Below are positions 1 to 12,700 of a DNA stretch of 64,000 nucleotides, piece by piece (within the stretch, counting starts at the first letter, position 1; every line of letters starts with the position of its first letter). The translations under genes and the position numbers were made by a program. This DNA is from Ailurus styani (taxonomy: Eukaryota; Chordata; Mammalia; Carnivora; Ailuridae): assembly GCA_002007465.1 (NCBI GenBank), contig LNAC01000066.1:968381-1032380 (forward strand), written 5' to 3'. Under the pieces are notes generated by a model. It was given only the letters and a program-made list of their open reading frames with translations. It was not told the origin of the DNA and searched no databases.

Positions 1-286
1 GGGTGTTTGGCAAAAGTCACCCCCTTTCGCCCTCTCTCCTGAAAATCAACCCCTATCAACTAGAGAATGTGTTAAAAGAGTTACTGAACTCCCCAAACCA
101 AATACTGCCAAAATATGAAGTTAAAAGAATATTAATAAAAGTAAAATGCATACTTTCCCCTCCCTCTTACCCCCTCTCCGTGACTTAATAGTCAAACCAA
201 AAGTGTTACCTCCAAGAAATTTTAAAAAATCTTTTTAAACATATTCATCACCCGCATTTTTTTATTTTGGAATGCATGCATGTCGT

Positions 287-317
287 GCACACACACACAC
301 ACACACATACACACACA
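287..317. repeat. (CA)n microsatellite
   Basis: Alternating AC/CA run with one interruption (ATAC) near its end. Confidence 0.95.
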
Positions 318-2889
318 AGCAATTTCTGAACTATTGATAATGCTGACTTAATAATGCCGAAAATCAAAACTAGGGGGAAGTAAATAACCCTTAGTTCCTC
401 CCTCCAAGTAATTTCTAATTATTCACTGATCTCGAACTAGCTGTTTTCTGCTAAGGTGGCAAAGAGTGGGGAAAGATCCAGGTCGGCTTTTGTTCAATTC
501 TTGCAGGAAGAGAACCGTACTCCCACACTTCTGTCAAAGGATTAGTGATATCAATAAAGCTATAAATTAACTTATGCGTGTAAGAGAAATTGAGACGGGC
601 CCCCTATCGATCCAGTTCCCAGGAGGGCTTTACCAGTCTGACTCACAAAGGACCAGGCGAGCTTACAATGTAGAGAGCCTGATGTTCGCATTCCCATCAC
701 CCTTTGAAAATGTTCAGCCAGCAGTAAATTTGGAGGCCCCCAGGCCTTTGCGTCATGTAATGGGTAGAAATGTCCTCTTTGTTGCCCTCAGGGACATGTG
801 GCAAGGAACAAAGAAGGCAGGGTCAGACTCTGCAATTACATACAAGTACTCCCTTAATAACACAATTTAATAAAGGGCTGGTCGATGGCTTGACAGCCTC
901 TTGAGTTTCCGTTATCTATGGATACCCAGAGTTCCGAGTCCTCACAAAAAAAGGTTACAGACTTTTAAAAATTTTCCCGATACACTCAAGAGTCGTTGTT
1001 TTTAAAAAGAGAGAGAGAATTTGGAGTCTGCCTCATTTCGAACAGGGGCCCCCAATCAAATTTTGTTTGCTTGCTTGTTTTTACGAGAAGTAGCACTCTG
1101 AAGTTGCATTGAATGCAACGTGAGATGAGGGAGAGAGTGCTTTCTGCCACTAGGCACTTTCCACATTTCGTGAAGCCAGAAACAACGTGGAAACCCAATC
1201 AAAAGGAATCCTATCAAAATACATACTAGAAGAGAGTCCTGGGAATGCCCTAACATATCACACTAACTATGACCATAGAGAGGAAAGGAGGGAAACACGA
1301 AAGGAGGGGAGACCTGTAGATTTTCTGTTGCACAACCTCAGATCTTTCCGCCAGTACTTTGCAAAGGGCAGCCTGACGTGACACAGCCCCCACCACCTTG
1401 GCTTTATCAACCTACTTAGGTTGTCATGTGAAAAATGAGTTAGATTAGGGGTAGAGCATTTTGCAAATATAAATGCTAAGACAGACTAATGAAATCAAAG
1501 CCTTTGTTTGGGGCTGACGATGGACAGATGAAGCGGGAGAACCAGCTGGTCTCAGCAACCGCCTGGACCGTGGGGGCTCCAGCCACTTTGTGGGCTGTTA
1601 CCGCCTCCACAGCCATTTAGAGAATGTAATGGATTGATTCTTAAAGAGCTTGCCTTTAACTCTCCTTCCTGCCTTTTTAAATTTTTTTTTTAGGAGAAAT
1701 TATTTCTTCTACCAGCCAAAAGTGAACATGGATCTGGTAGTGGACAAATAAATAAACCCAGAGAGCTAATTTTCATTTTAGTCCTGCAAATAGTAGGTGC
1801 GGTTCTTTAACATGCTCTGTCCTTCAGTGGGTGGCAGCCGACGGAGACAGCCCAGCTTCAGGGTCAGCTCAGCTTACTTTGTTCTGAGCCTCAGTTTCTC
1901 CATCTCCAAAATGGGGTCACTGCTCCACAGGGCTCAGAGGACTTGCGCAGAGTAAATGAAATGGGTCACGTGACTGTGCCTCCTGTGACGCCAGGGCGGG
2001 CCAGAGACTCAAGAATTCCTTTTCCTTGCAAACTTTATCATTGTAGAAATCTGGAACTTCCCTTGGGGGAGTCTCCAGAGAAGTTCTCTCCATTTTGAAA
2101 ATACGGTAATCCTTTCAAAAAAATAACCTTTCTAGGCCCTCATCTAATAAGACTTGGATTGTTGGTATCTAATAATCAAAACCACACAAAATTGGAGGAA
2201 ACTTCCTATTACTTCAGTACCTCTTTAAATGAATATTAGTCAGCTCATCTGTACACATTTAAAAAATGAGAACATACCTACGTGGACAATCACCCAGTCT
2301 AGAGACAAGGCTTTGGTACCTATGCGGGTAGATTTAGTACCTCATCACAATAAAATTAACCATACAGGTCCCCGGGCTACAGGTTTGGAACCACTAGTTG
2401 AGAGCATTCACATAGTAAATTATTTTCAGATTATTTGGGGATTCTTTGCATTAGCTGCAAGGATAATTGGGAAATTACTACATTTGAATTTAGAAGATTT
2501 TTTAATATTTATTTTCTTGACTACATTTTCAAAGAAGTTAATAAAAATGGCTGACCAGTTCTGACTGGTGGCTTTCCCATCATGCCCCTGGCTCACGCCT
2601 GCCAATTCACTAAGGCAGCTGGGGAGTGGGCTCCTTTCCCTCTCCCTCCAGTGACAGGGGCAGCCTGGAAACAAAACCTTCCTCAGATTTATAGGAATTA
2701 TTTGGCTTACTGATTAACAGAAGGAAGAAGAAAAGCTTTTTAATGTCTGAGTCTCTTAGAATTACACCTATATTCATCCATTAGTTTATTCATGTCTTCA
2801 TTTATTTAACAAATATGTTTGTTTTGTTCACTAAAGTATCCCTAAGGTCTGGAACACGACCTGGCACATAAACGGTATCCAATATTATT

Positions 2890-3180
2890 TCATTCTTTCA
2901 ACACATTTTTATTAAGCACCTACTTGTTCTTGTCACTCTTTGAGGTGCTCAGAATCTCAGAGCCAAGAAAACAAAGATCCTGCTCTTGTACCGCCTAGTG
3001 CGGAAGATAGACAACAAACAAACAAACAAGGCAATCTGTGCTACAATGGCAGGAAGTCAGGAAGGGATGCAGAGGGACAGAGGAGAGATGTATGTTAATG
3101 GGTGGTCAGGAAAAGGCTCTCTGGGAACATTCTACTTGAGCCTAGACCTTACATGACCATGTGAGTAAGCCAAGTGTGAG
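2890..3180 (+). repeat. L2-like LINE fragment
   Basis: The tract reads like the common L2-type relic: ATTCTTTCAACACATTTTTATTAAGCACCTACT, followed by a degraded stretch on cell-damage-free wording such as AACAAAGATCCTGCTCTTGTA and a (CAAA)n run. Boundaries and subfamily are approximate. Confidence 0.5.
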
Positions 3181-3365
3181 TTATAGGTACTCTCTGATGT
3201 TTGCTATCATTAGACTTGCTACAACATGCCACTTAAAAAAATTACAGACCCCAGAAGTTTTCAGATGGCTTGTGGTTTTCAGTCAGCAACTACCAAGTTT
3301 GACTATCATGTTAACCTCTGATTGAAACACATTTTAGTTTCGCATTACTTTTCTCTGTGACTTAC

Positions 3366-3564
3366 CAGTGTGTACAAACACTAGCTGGCCCTTGTTGATC
3401 TGAGCCTGGGTGAAGTTCTGGATGCTTTGGCCAGGGAAGGACTGGAGAGCCAAATGCCCATTGCTGGGTGGAGTGACCCAGTAGATGAGGTCTTGCGGAG
3501 AGGAGTCCTCGTCTTCTGCACAGAGGACACCCCTGGTAATTTCAGTTACAGAATTCGCCCACAC
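3366..3564 (-). CDS. CSPG4-like exon 6: CSPG repeat 10
   Basis: A 199-base exon: 66 codons plus one base, leaving in phase 1. Acceptor ctcttctttttaag|GTG, donor CTG|gtaagtc. The translation begins VWANSVTEITRGVLCAEDED and ends GQLVFVHT, with Gly completed by the next exon. It carries PPSNGHLAL and NFTQAQINKGQLVF, both almost superimposable on CSPG4. I find no continuation in positions 1-3365, so the next exon is probably off the window and intron 6 is longer than 3.3 kb. Confidence 0.92.
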
Positions 3565-3733
3565 CTTAAAAAGAAGAGAGGCACAGATCTTGCAAAGACC
3601 AGTTCTGATCATATCACATAAGTAAACCAGATAGCATGCTACTCTGTCCTCTTGCACAAAGATCTAGAAACTAAAGCAATTCACTAGAGCTTTTAAACCA
3701 TGAAGATTCTTTTTTTTTTTAAAGATTTTATTT

Positions 3734-3781
<48 letters not shown>

Positions 3782-6700
3782 ATGTGCAGGGAGAAAAGCA
3801 GACCCTTCGCTGAGTGGGGAGCCCTATGCAGGGCTCGATCCCAGAACCCTGGGATCACCACCCGAGCTGAAGGCAGATGCTCAACAGACTGAGCCACCCA
3901 GGCTCCCCTAAAGCATGAAGATTCTCAGTTCAAAACAGACACAGAATTAAATGCCAGATGAAATTCAGGGCATGCTGTAGTGTTTGTTTAATTTTTGAGG
4001 TTTATTAGGTCCCAATAAAAGTAATTTTCATAATTATTTATTCAAAATTAATTATTTAAAGTGAATATTTATTTACATAAATTATAGTAACAATAAAAGC
4101 TGGTGGTAACTAGCACCTTCTGTATGCCTGGCATATGCTAAGTATGGAANTAAAAAGTAATTTTCATAATTATTTATTCAAAATTAATTATTTAAAGTGA
4201 ATATTTATTTACATAAATTATAGTAACAATAAAAGCTGGTGGTAACTAGCACCTTCTGTATGCCTGGCATATGCTAAGTATGGAAGCATAGGCTAAGATT
4301 CTCCATGGAGTCTCAGATCACTGTAGAACCTACCTCATAGGGTGGATTTAAGGACTGCTATTCATTGTTTTAAGAAGCGAATGATTTCATCAGCTCTTAA
4401 ATATTGCAATGTTGGCTGTGTCGATAGCTCATCTACAACTATTTCTGAGTAACAGCCTCTATTTTCCAATTACATTTAAAATCTATTTACCTTGCCTAAA
4501 CATCCTAGTTCACAACTTATCATTTATTGAGCATCTATTATGTTCTAGTATGCCTGCTATCCATCAGTGAACAAAACAGGGTCCTATCCTCACGGAGCCT
4601 ACATTCCAGCAGGAGAAGATGGAGGACTACAGGGAAGGAACAACAGGCATGAGAAAGAAATGAACTACATAGTCTCTGTTAGAAGTTCACGGGCACTCTG
4701 AAAAAAATTTAAAATAAAGCCAAATAAGGGGCTCAGGAGTGGGAGAATGTTAAGTCAGAGGCTCATTTGAGGAAAACTGGAAGGAGGTAAAGGAGGAGCC
4801 CCGTGGATACCTGGGAGAGAACACGCAGGTAGAGAGAACAGCCCTAAGGTAGGAGCAAGCCTCATCCATTTGAGGGGCAGCAAGGAGGTCCTATGGCAGA
4901 ACAGAGCAAGTGAGATGAGAAGGACAAGAAGATGAGTCAAAAATGTACCGGAAGGGCAAGTTCGGCAGGATCTCGACGGCCACTGTAAGAACTTCGGCTT
5001 TTACTTGAGTGCAATGGGGAATCACCATGGGGCTTTTGGTGAGGAGCAACTTGGTCTTAACAGAACCCTATGGCTTCTGTCTCAAGAACAGACCATGGGA
5101 AGGCAGGGGTAGACACAGATGACTACAATAAGCCTTGAGAGAGATGAGAGAAGAGAGTGGCCCGAAGTCATTGAGGTGGTAATAAGTGGTCAAATTCTGG
5201 GTGTGTGTTGAAGGTGAAGCCAACAGGGTGTCTGACGAATCAGACATGGTGAGAAGGAAGAAGAAAGAAGGAAAGGTGGAAGAATGACTCCATGGTTGGG
5301 ATCTCAACACCTAGAAGGACGGAGCTCCCATCCACTGAAATGAGGAGAGCTGAAGAGGGGGTGGATGTGGGAAGTAAGATCAGGAGTTCAGTTGCGAAAG
5401 TGCTGAGCTGAAAACATGTACTTAGACATTGAATCCTATTTGAAGGAGGAGGCTGTTTTGAGTTCTATAATCATGCAGTCACATGGTATTTCACGAACAC
5501 TAAAAATGGGTGGCATTACCACTAACTAAATTTTCACATTTCTATCTGTATTTATAAATGTCTTCCTTATAGAAACACCATGCATATTTTCAAGCTTATG
5601 TCATTCTTTGCTCTCTGCCTAGAACCGTATCATCTTCTATGCTTGTTACCAACTTGTTTAAAGATTCAATCGTAAGTGATTTAATAGATATCTCTCTGGT
5701 CTAAGAAGCTGTTTTCCTTAGTAGCATGGGGAGTTTATGAAATATCTTAATTCATGCTCATTCATTACCGAATAACTACTTAAACAGAATTTGAGAAAGG
5801 AATATCAGAAAATATAGACGATTCCTACCTTTTCATATGAGGCATGATATGCCACATTAGCTATGTAACCTTGGGCACATTTCTTAATTTCCCTGGGCCT
5901 TAATGTCTTCATTAATAAACTAGAAATGATAGAATTAATATGTATAATGAGTGATTTAAGATATTTAAAGTACTTAGAACAAGCTTCACCTGGCATATAA
6001 TAAGAATTCAATAAATACTAGCTCTATGTTACCCATCTTCTTCAGATTCGGTTCTGAAGATAAATACGATTTTTTTTAAGCATTACTTAAAAGTCATTTG
6101 GAGTGTCGTGATTACGATTATTGGAGCTATTCTATAACATGTACCATGGACTTTGTTTAATCCCATAGCATCTCTCCATAGGTCAGGGTGAGATAGTTCA
6201 TCTGTTTCATGATTGTATTGTCGACGGATGCTCCTCTATCTTGGCTTTTGGAATATGGCCATTGAGGATTTTTCAGCCCTAAACTCTAAGGACATCAGTT
6301 TTTTAATACCTAATGTTCAAATGATAAGGCTTGGGTCTTCAGTTAATCCATGGAAAGGCTACAGTGTTTATAAAATATACAATTGGACTATTTAACAAAA
6401 TTCCAAGGCCATTGATTCTACTTTTTCACTTTTTACATTTTAAAATCCATCCATGTATCTTATTTTCCTTTCTTTAAGAACTCAAGCTGATTTGGAAACG
6501 TACTGCCATTCTCTTCTCGTGACTCCTAGATACTCATTTTTTCCAGCACCGTGCACACAAAAGCTGGATGAAGCATGTTTTCCACTGCAGTTACTCTTCC
6601 ATGCAACTCTGCTTTTGCCCCCTCTTGCTTCTGGAATATACCATCTTTCAAAACAGGTGGAAAACCTGCCACTCAGAACAAGAGCTGGTAACTTCAGGTC

Positions 6701-9700
6701 TTTATTTCCACTCAAACCAGATTTAGTTCAACTAACAGCCCCACTGCTTTGGGTGAGGCTTGATTTAGTGCCTGGTCATTGGCCATAGCAACTTCAGGTA
6801 GATGGGGAGAAGAAAAACAAAGGTTGAAAACTTGAATGTGGAATTCAAGGTGATCCAAAGGCCAAGATATAACAGTTTAAGGAATACATATCTGAAAAAA
6901 AGTTAGCACCTTAACTGGAACATATTTTTAAAAACTCAACTTTAACTTAAACAGAAAGTCAGTGGGATTTAGAAACCTAATTATAATCCAATATAATCCT
7001 AATTATGATTCTAGCATTTAAAAACCTAGACCTTCGTTTTGCGTTTCAAATGAGGAACGTGAAACATTTATAAAGTCACTCTCCCACCGTCTGACCCTAC
7101 TAAGACTTCCGTCAAAATCTCAGGCTTTGCTGCCTTAATTCTCCCACTGTCCCTAGCTCTTGACGCTCTTTTTAGTGATGACAAGTGCTTATCAGAAACA
7201 AACAAATGACTCTATTTTTGGTATAAAAGACAACAATGAAACAAAATGTACAGTATTGAAAGCCAAAGTTGAAACACAGGAAAATGAAGCCCCCTTGTGG
7301 ACACAAATACATTTGATCATGTATGCACCAAAATTTCCGGTGATGCTTGAATACAAAAGTACTCAGTAGAATATATTTCAGAGTAAAATGCAAAGGATTC
7401 ACTGGAGTTGGTCTAACCCCAATTCCGAACTCCAGTTTGTCACGACGGAAATGATTTCCTGCACTTCCTGCACCACTGAATGACTTTGGAGACCAGCCAG
7501 CTGGCTAAATGAAATGTTGTTTAGAGTACTTCAGGAGAAAAAAGTGCTAGGATATGCTAGGATAGAATGGTTAACATTCAGATTTCTGCCTTTAAACTCC
7601 TATCCAGAGTCTGAGATGGCATCTCACACTGTCTACCCTCTAGGCTCCCACTTCCTTTTCCCAGGCAGACTATAGATAATCCTTCTTGCCACTTGCTCTG
7701 AGCTTTGCTGACAAGTAAGGAGTGCGGGTAGTCATATGAGATAATCTGAAGGTCTTGAGAAAGTTCCCTTTGAAAAGTCAAAGACAGCATAGAATCTCAT
7801 GACTACGGTGGTGTGTAGACACATAATCTTATGTGTCAAATTGACTAGGCCACAGGGTGCCCAGATATTTGATTAAAAGTTATTCTGCGTGTTTCTATGA
7901 GAATGTTTTTGGATGAGATTAACATTTAAATCAGTTGTCAGAGTAAACAGTTACTCTCCTTCACGTGGGTGAGGCTCATACAATCAGTTAAAGGCCTAAG
8001 TAGAAAAAAACCCCAAAAAACAAAAAACTGATCCTCCTGTGAGTAAAGAGAATTCTTTTCTGTCTGACTCTCTTTGAACTGGGACATTAGCTCTTGTTGA
8101 CCTTCATATGGGAACTAAACCCTTGGCTCTCCTGGGTCTCTAGCCTGCTGACTGACCCTACAGATCTTGGAACTTGCTCATATCCACAATCACATAAGCC
8201 AATTCCTCATAATAAATCCAGATACATGTGTCTTTACATACATACACACCAACCCACAACTCAATCATGGTTTTGCTGTCAAGGAGATGAGGCTCAGAGA
8301 AATTTTGCTCAAGTTGGACAATTTACAAACCTTGAACTCTGGTCTTCTAACTTTAACCCAGAACTTTTAAGGCAGAGAATGTGATTCTTACCAGATAAAC
8401 AAATGAGTAACTCAGAAAGAGCCAGAGGCAAATGACCAGTCCATTGAAACTGGGAAGTTGCACCCTTCCTGGCTTAGATTCAGGCTCTCCAGGGAAGAAG
8501 GTAAGAATAAAGGAAAAGGCCCTTGCCCCCAGCGACTCTTCCTTTTTTCTTGAGAGAAACACTCTGGAATCAAGGATGGGGGTAGGGGTGGCGGCAAACT
8601 GCTTGAGCAAGCTCAAGGTTCTTGGCAGAGACTGTATTTCCCTAATTTAAAGGGAAGACAGAGACAACAGCTAGCGTACTCACTTTTTCCTCTCACAATT
8701 TAATGTTCTGAAGATCTTAAATTGACAGGAATATTTAATATAATAAAGCTATTATTAAGTTGACAGTGCCTCTTATAACTAATGGCACCTCAGAACTGAA
8801 AGCCAAACCCACAACAGGGCTTCAGTTTCCTGTCAGAAGGAAGCCCAAGAGTTTGCTGCTTTATTCCTTGGTCTTCCTCTCCCTCAGCTGGCTCCAGGTC
8901 TTCTCCTGTTAATCTGTCTAGACTTTAGGTCCCTCCCCTGGATCTTTCTCATCCTGCAGTTTTGCACCACACGGCAAAATGCCCAAATCCTCTGCTGAGG
9001 TTCCTGGGCGAACACATATGTGTTCAATACAACTGCTGTGGACTGACTCCCTGAAGTCCACGTGAGTGGGAGCAAGAAGCCCCACAGCTTTGGGGCTTTT
9101 TTTCTTCCTAATAAAGACAGCCCTTCACCACATGGATGCACTGAGAGAGCTCGATGCAGTCATGGGTAGTGGGCAAAGCGGCAGAGCATGGTGGTGAGAC
9201 AGTTGGACTTTCCACACCTTCCCTTGGTGCCACACTGGGCCTCGGTGCTCCCATGAGGAGGACATCAGAAACAGCAGTTGCTTTGTAGGGTTGTGAAAAT
9301 GACATCACTTCCGGTAGATGTCCAGCATTGTACTCCGCAAGCACATAATAAATGTACATTTTTATAACTGTGCTTAATAATCCTTGACACCTACGATCCC
9401 TCCCTCGAGCCAACAATGTAGCTCTTAGACCACTTTGCTGAGAATGAGTTCAGTAGGTAGTAACGCCGCAAGAATCTGTGAAAACAGAGGTAGGCCTACG
9501 AATGTGACCAGCTAGAATGTCCCATTCCCAGGCTGTCTGGACAATGACTGTGGAGTAAACTCAAGATAAAGTGACATATTCCGAAGGTATCAACACCCTT
9601 AGTTTTTCACTTAACTGTGAGGCTGAATTATGAGCCAAGCTGTAAAATAACTAAAAGCACTAAAAAGCCTATTCTTAAATCCAATTATTTTGAGCAAATA

Positions 9701-12700
9701 AAAACAGATTTTAAAAACCCCAGCCTGTTTCCATGTTTAACAACACAAAATTTTCTATTTAAATTAGCGTCCGGTGAGCTCTATTCGTGTCCACCTCTTC
9801 TGTATCTCTTCTGACTACCTAATTTCCTCTGAACTTCTAAAGAATCTATTATTAACTATTTACTCTCATTAGTGGTGTAAACAAGGCTGAAGTTGTCCAA
9901 ACATATGTGGGAAGATTTGTCTCTGACAAATTTCAAAGTGAATGCCTTCAGATTCTTGTGTCTGGGCATACCCAATGAATATGTCCCCTAGAAGCTGAAA
10001 TGTGCAAGGGGCCAAGGGTTCTTCCAGAAACGCAGCTCTACTAAAGGAAGGAAGAGCCAAGGCCAAAGCCTGGTCTCTGAAACATGGGCCAATGTTGGCG
10101 GGAAATTGACAGTTCATATTTTCATTTACTCATCCCTTCAACAAATATTTTTTTTGTTTATTATGTGACAGTCATTGCTGGAGAGCCTGGAAAGAGATAT
10201 GGACAAGCCATCGGGCTCCTGTGCTGTCACTCTGTCCTCGGCTTGTCATTCAGCTGTCAGGCAATTTCCTCATTTGTCCAAAGAAGGAAATGGTAGCACA
10301 TCTCTCAGTGAGCTATAAGCCCTTAGAGTGATACCTGGCACATAATAATGGCTAACAATATTTTTGGAGCATTTGTTATATAGCTTTAACTCTTCTCCAA
10401 GCCAGAACAGCAAATTCATACCCAAGTCCTTAGAAGAAGGGACAGTAAGAAGGGGTGACTTAAGACCAAGACAATCTACTGAATAAAAGCTTTGGGATAC
10501 TTGAGTGTAAACTGGCACAAATGGCTTCACCAGCATTGACATCAGTAGTGCTGGTGTGGGAGAAAATGGCGCCATAAGAGCCAGAGGGACTCCTGCACAT
10601 CAAGCCTTTGTGTGGCCAGGAAGCCATGACATTGCTTCAGGGCCTCAGATCCGGACAGGAGCCAAATGATGGACATCATGTGATCGCCAAAACATGTTTA
10701 TCTGTGAGTGCCTAAGAAGCACCCCCAGGGGATTCTCAGAAAAAGTGAAGGGTGACGGAAGTTCCCAGAAACAGCAAAATACCATCACATGACTGTACAG
10801 AGGTTTTTTTTTATCCTAATCCTGCTGTTAGCCTTGGATTTTTTCAATAATAATGCTACCATTTATTGAGTTCCAACCACATGTCAGGAAGTGCGGGAAA
10901 GTTTTACATCATTTTCTCTCTTACTCCTCACAACTCTGCCTCTATTTCCCACCATCTCAATGAGAGCACACTGAAGGACTAAATAACTTGCCCAAGGTCA
11001 CGTATTCAATACCAGGGAGCTGATTCTTACCTTCCCACCCTAACTGGGAAAGGCCGTGCCTCAGGGAATACAGTGTGAATGACACCCACTCAAGAGATAC
11101 GACATGACAGTAACTCATTGGGATTCATCATCTCCCAACAGGTACCCAACAGGATGTCCCAGTAACGACTACCATTTATTTAAAACCAGTAGGAATATGT
11201 TAACCATACATACATAGTCATATGTCTTATTATTTAACATTAGAAATAATACAAAAGAAAATAAAATTGGTAGCCGTAATGTTATTATGATAAGTCAAAA
11301 AGCACAGAGCACTTACCTGAAGGATTTTGTTGGCTGTTATTACTGGAGCCTCATCATTTACTGATTCCACAGTTATAAACAGAGTTTGGGGCAAGCTCTG
11401 TTTTCCAAGCTCTGAGCTATTTGCAAAGATGGTGAAATTGTCAAGAAGCTCCTCGCTATCATCATGCATGTAGTAAATCAATTCATTTTCCACCTATAAC
11501 CACCACCAACAAAAATCACCAGCTTAGTGAAATGTGATTTAAAAATAAATTGCTATATCCTAATTTTTATGTCTCTCTAAAACACAGAAGCATGTGTTCA
11601 TCCTATGAGGTTTGATTCTGACACAAAGAGAGTAAATTATGATGGGTGGGCTAGTTTTCATGAAGTGATGCCACATCCTAAGAATAACTTTAAGGAGGAA
11701 TGGAACAACGCAGCACACGGCGTAGGAAAGAGAGCACTGGACTGGCAATCAGGAGACCAGAGTCAGAGGCTATTTCTAACACTGAAATGTGCTCTAGGTA
11801 AGTGATACAAGCCAGCTGTCCTTTCCATGGAGCGACACCCGCTAAAATTCAGACTCTACTTGCTTACTTATAGCGACTGATTTCAAGTTGTGGATTACTT
11901 TGTTCGACAATTCAAAATGCTAGGTCTAGGCTCTAAAGCTTCCACCCTTCTACCTACTTGCTGGATTTCTGTTGTTCAGAGACATCTGGAGCAGGGCAAT
12001 GACTAAGCTTCCCCAGACTTCTCTTTTCTGAACTAAGCATGCCTTATTCCTTTGCCTGTTCTTTGTATAAGAGACTCTACATGCTATCTCCTAATCCTGC
12101 TCCTCCTGCAGAACACAGTCATTTTTTTGGTGCATCTCTTAGCAGATGCTAACCATGACTAGCTACCAAACAACTCCCGTGGACAGAATATAATGAAATA
12201 TATCAAAATCAAATTTCTATCAAGGCAATTTTCTCTTACAGTAATAACACACATGCAAACATTCACTTTTATCCCTGTTAGATTTCATTTTCTGATTTTC
12301 ATTCTGAAATGGTTATCAAATGAATTAATTATTCCCCTCAGATCTGTAAGAACCACAAATTTGATCAGAAGGCCTTTCGTGTCTTTAAGGCTCTGATGGA
12401 AAATACTGAAGAGCGCAGGATCATAATTAGAAATGAAGAGAATTTCAAAGCTAGAAGGAAAGTTGGCTTCAGTGATTCTGTGACTCATACATACAATGGC
12501 AGAGAACTTCCAAAGCCCAACAGAAGTAGCTGAACTTCTGAAAAGGTCTCTGGGGCTGTGTTTGTTTTGATAAAATACTGCCAAAAATTTTAACAGTTCA
12601 ACTTTGCCCATTCCTATGGTGCACTTCCTTTCAGCAAATACGTTTGATCTCTCAGAGGTGCTTCTGACAAGAGTTGAAAAGTTCAGGAAGAATCTCAAGG

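Larger units (their letters stand above)
1..3365. other. Intron 6 (partial), no coding signal
   Basis: Inside the CSPG4-like gene if it continues leftward. A (CA)n microsatellite lies at 287-317 and an L2-like tract near 2890-3180 (own entry). I looked on the minus strand for the next CSPG repeat and found nothing convincing. The small open frames here are AT-rich or repeat-derived. Confidence 0.6.
3565..11316. other. Intron 5, repeat-bearing, no coding signal
   Basis: Holds the SINE at 3711-3908, the assembly duplication, L2/CR1-class relics (about 4505-5130), a MIR (about 5840-6025), an unassigned old repeat (about 7805-8230) and another MIR near 10855-11040. Open frames here are short, overlap on both strands and show no recognisable domain. 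Confidence 0.7.

Noticed and set aside
3427..3621. Plus-strand open frame overlapping exon 6
   Set aside because: It is the antisense shadow of a well-supported coding exon. The same holds for the plus-strand frames at 18036, 19549 and 20134.
3738..3780. (GA)n tract as an independent regulatory microsatellite
   Set aside because: It is the expanded internal GA region of the SINE inserted at 3711-3908.
12285..12698. 137-codon minus-strand open frame in intron 4
   Set aside because: No domain, no CSPG-repeat motifs, no matching splice sites, and an overlapping frame on the other strand. It lies between two exons that already join in phase.
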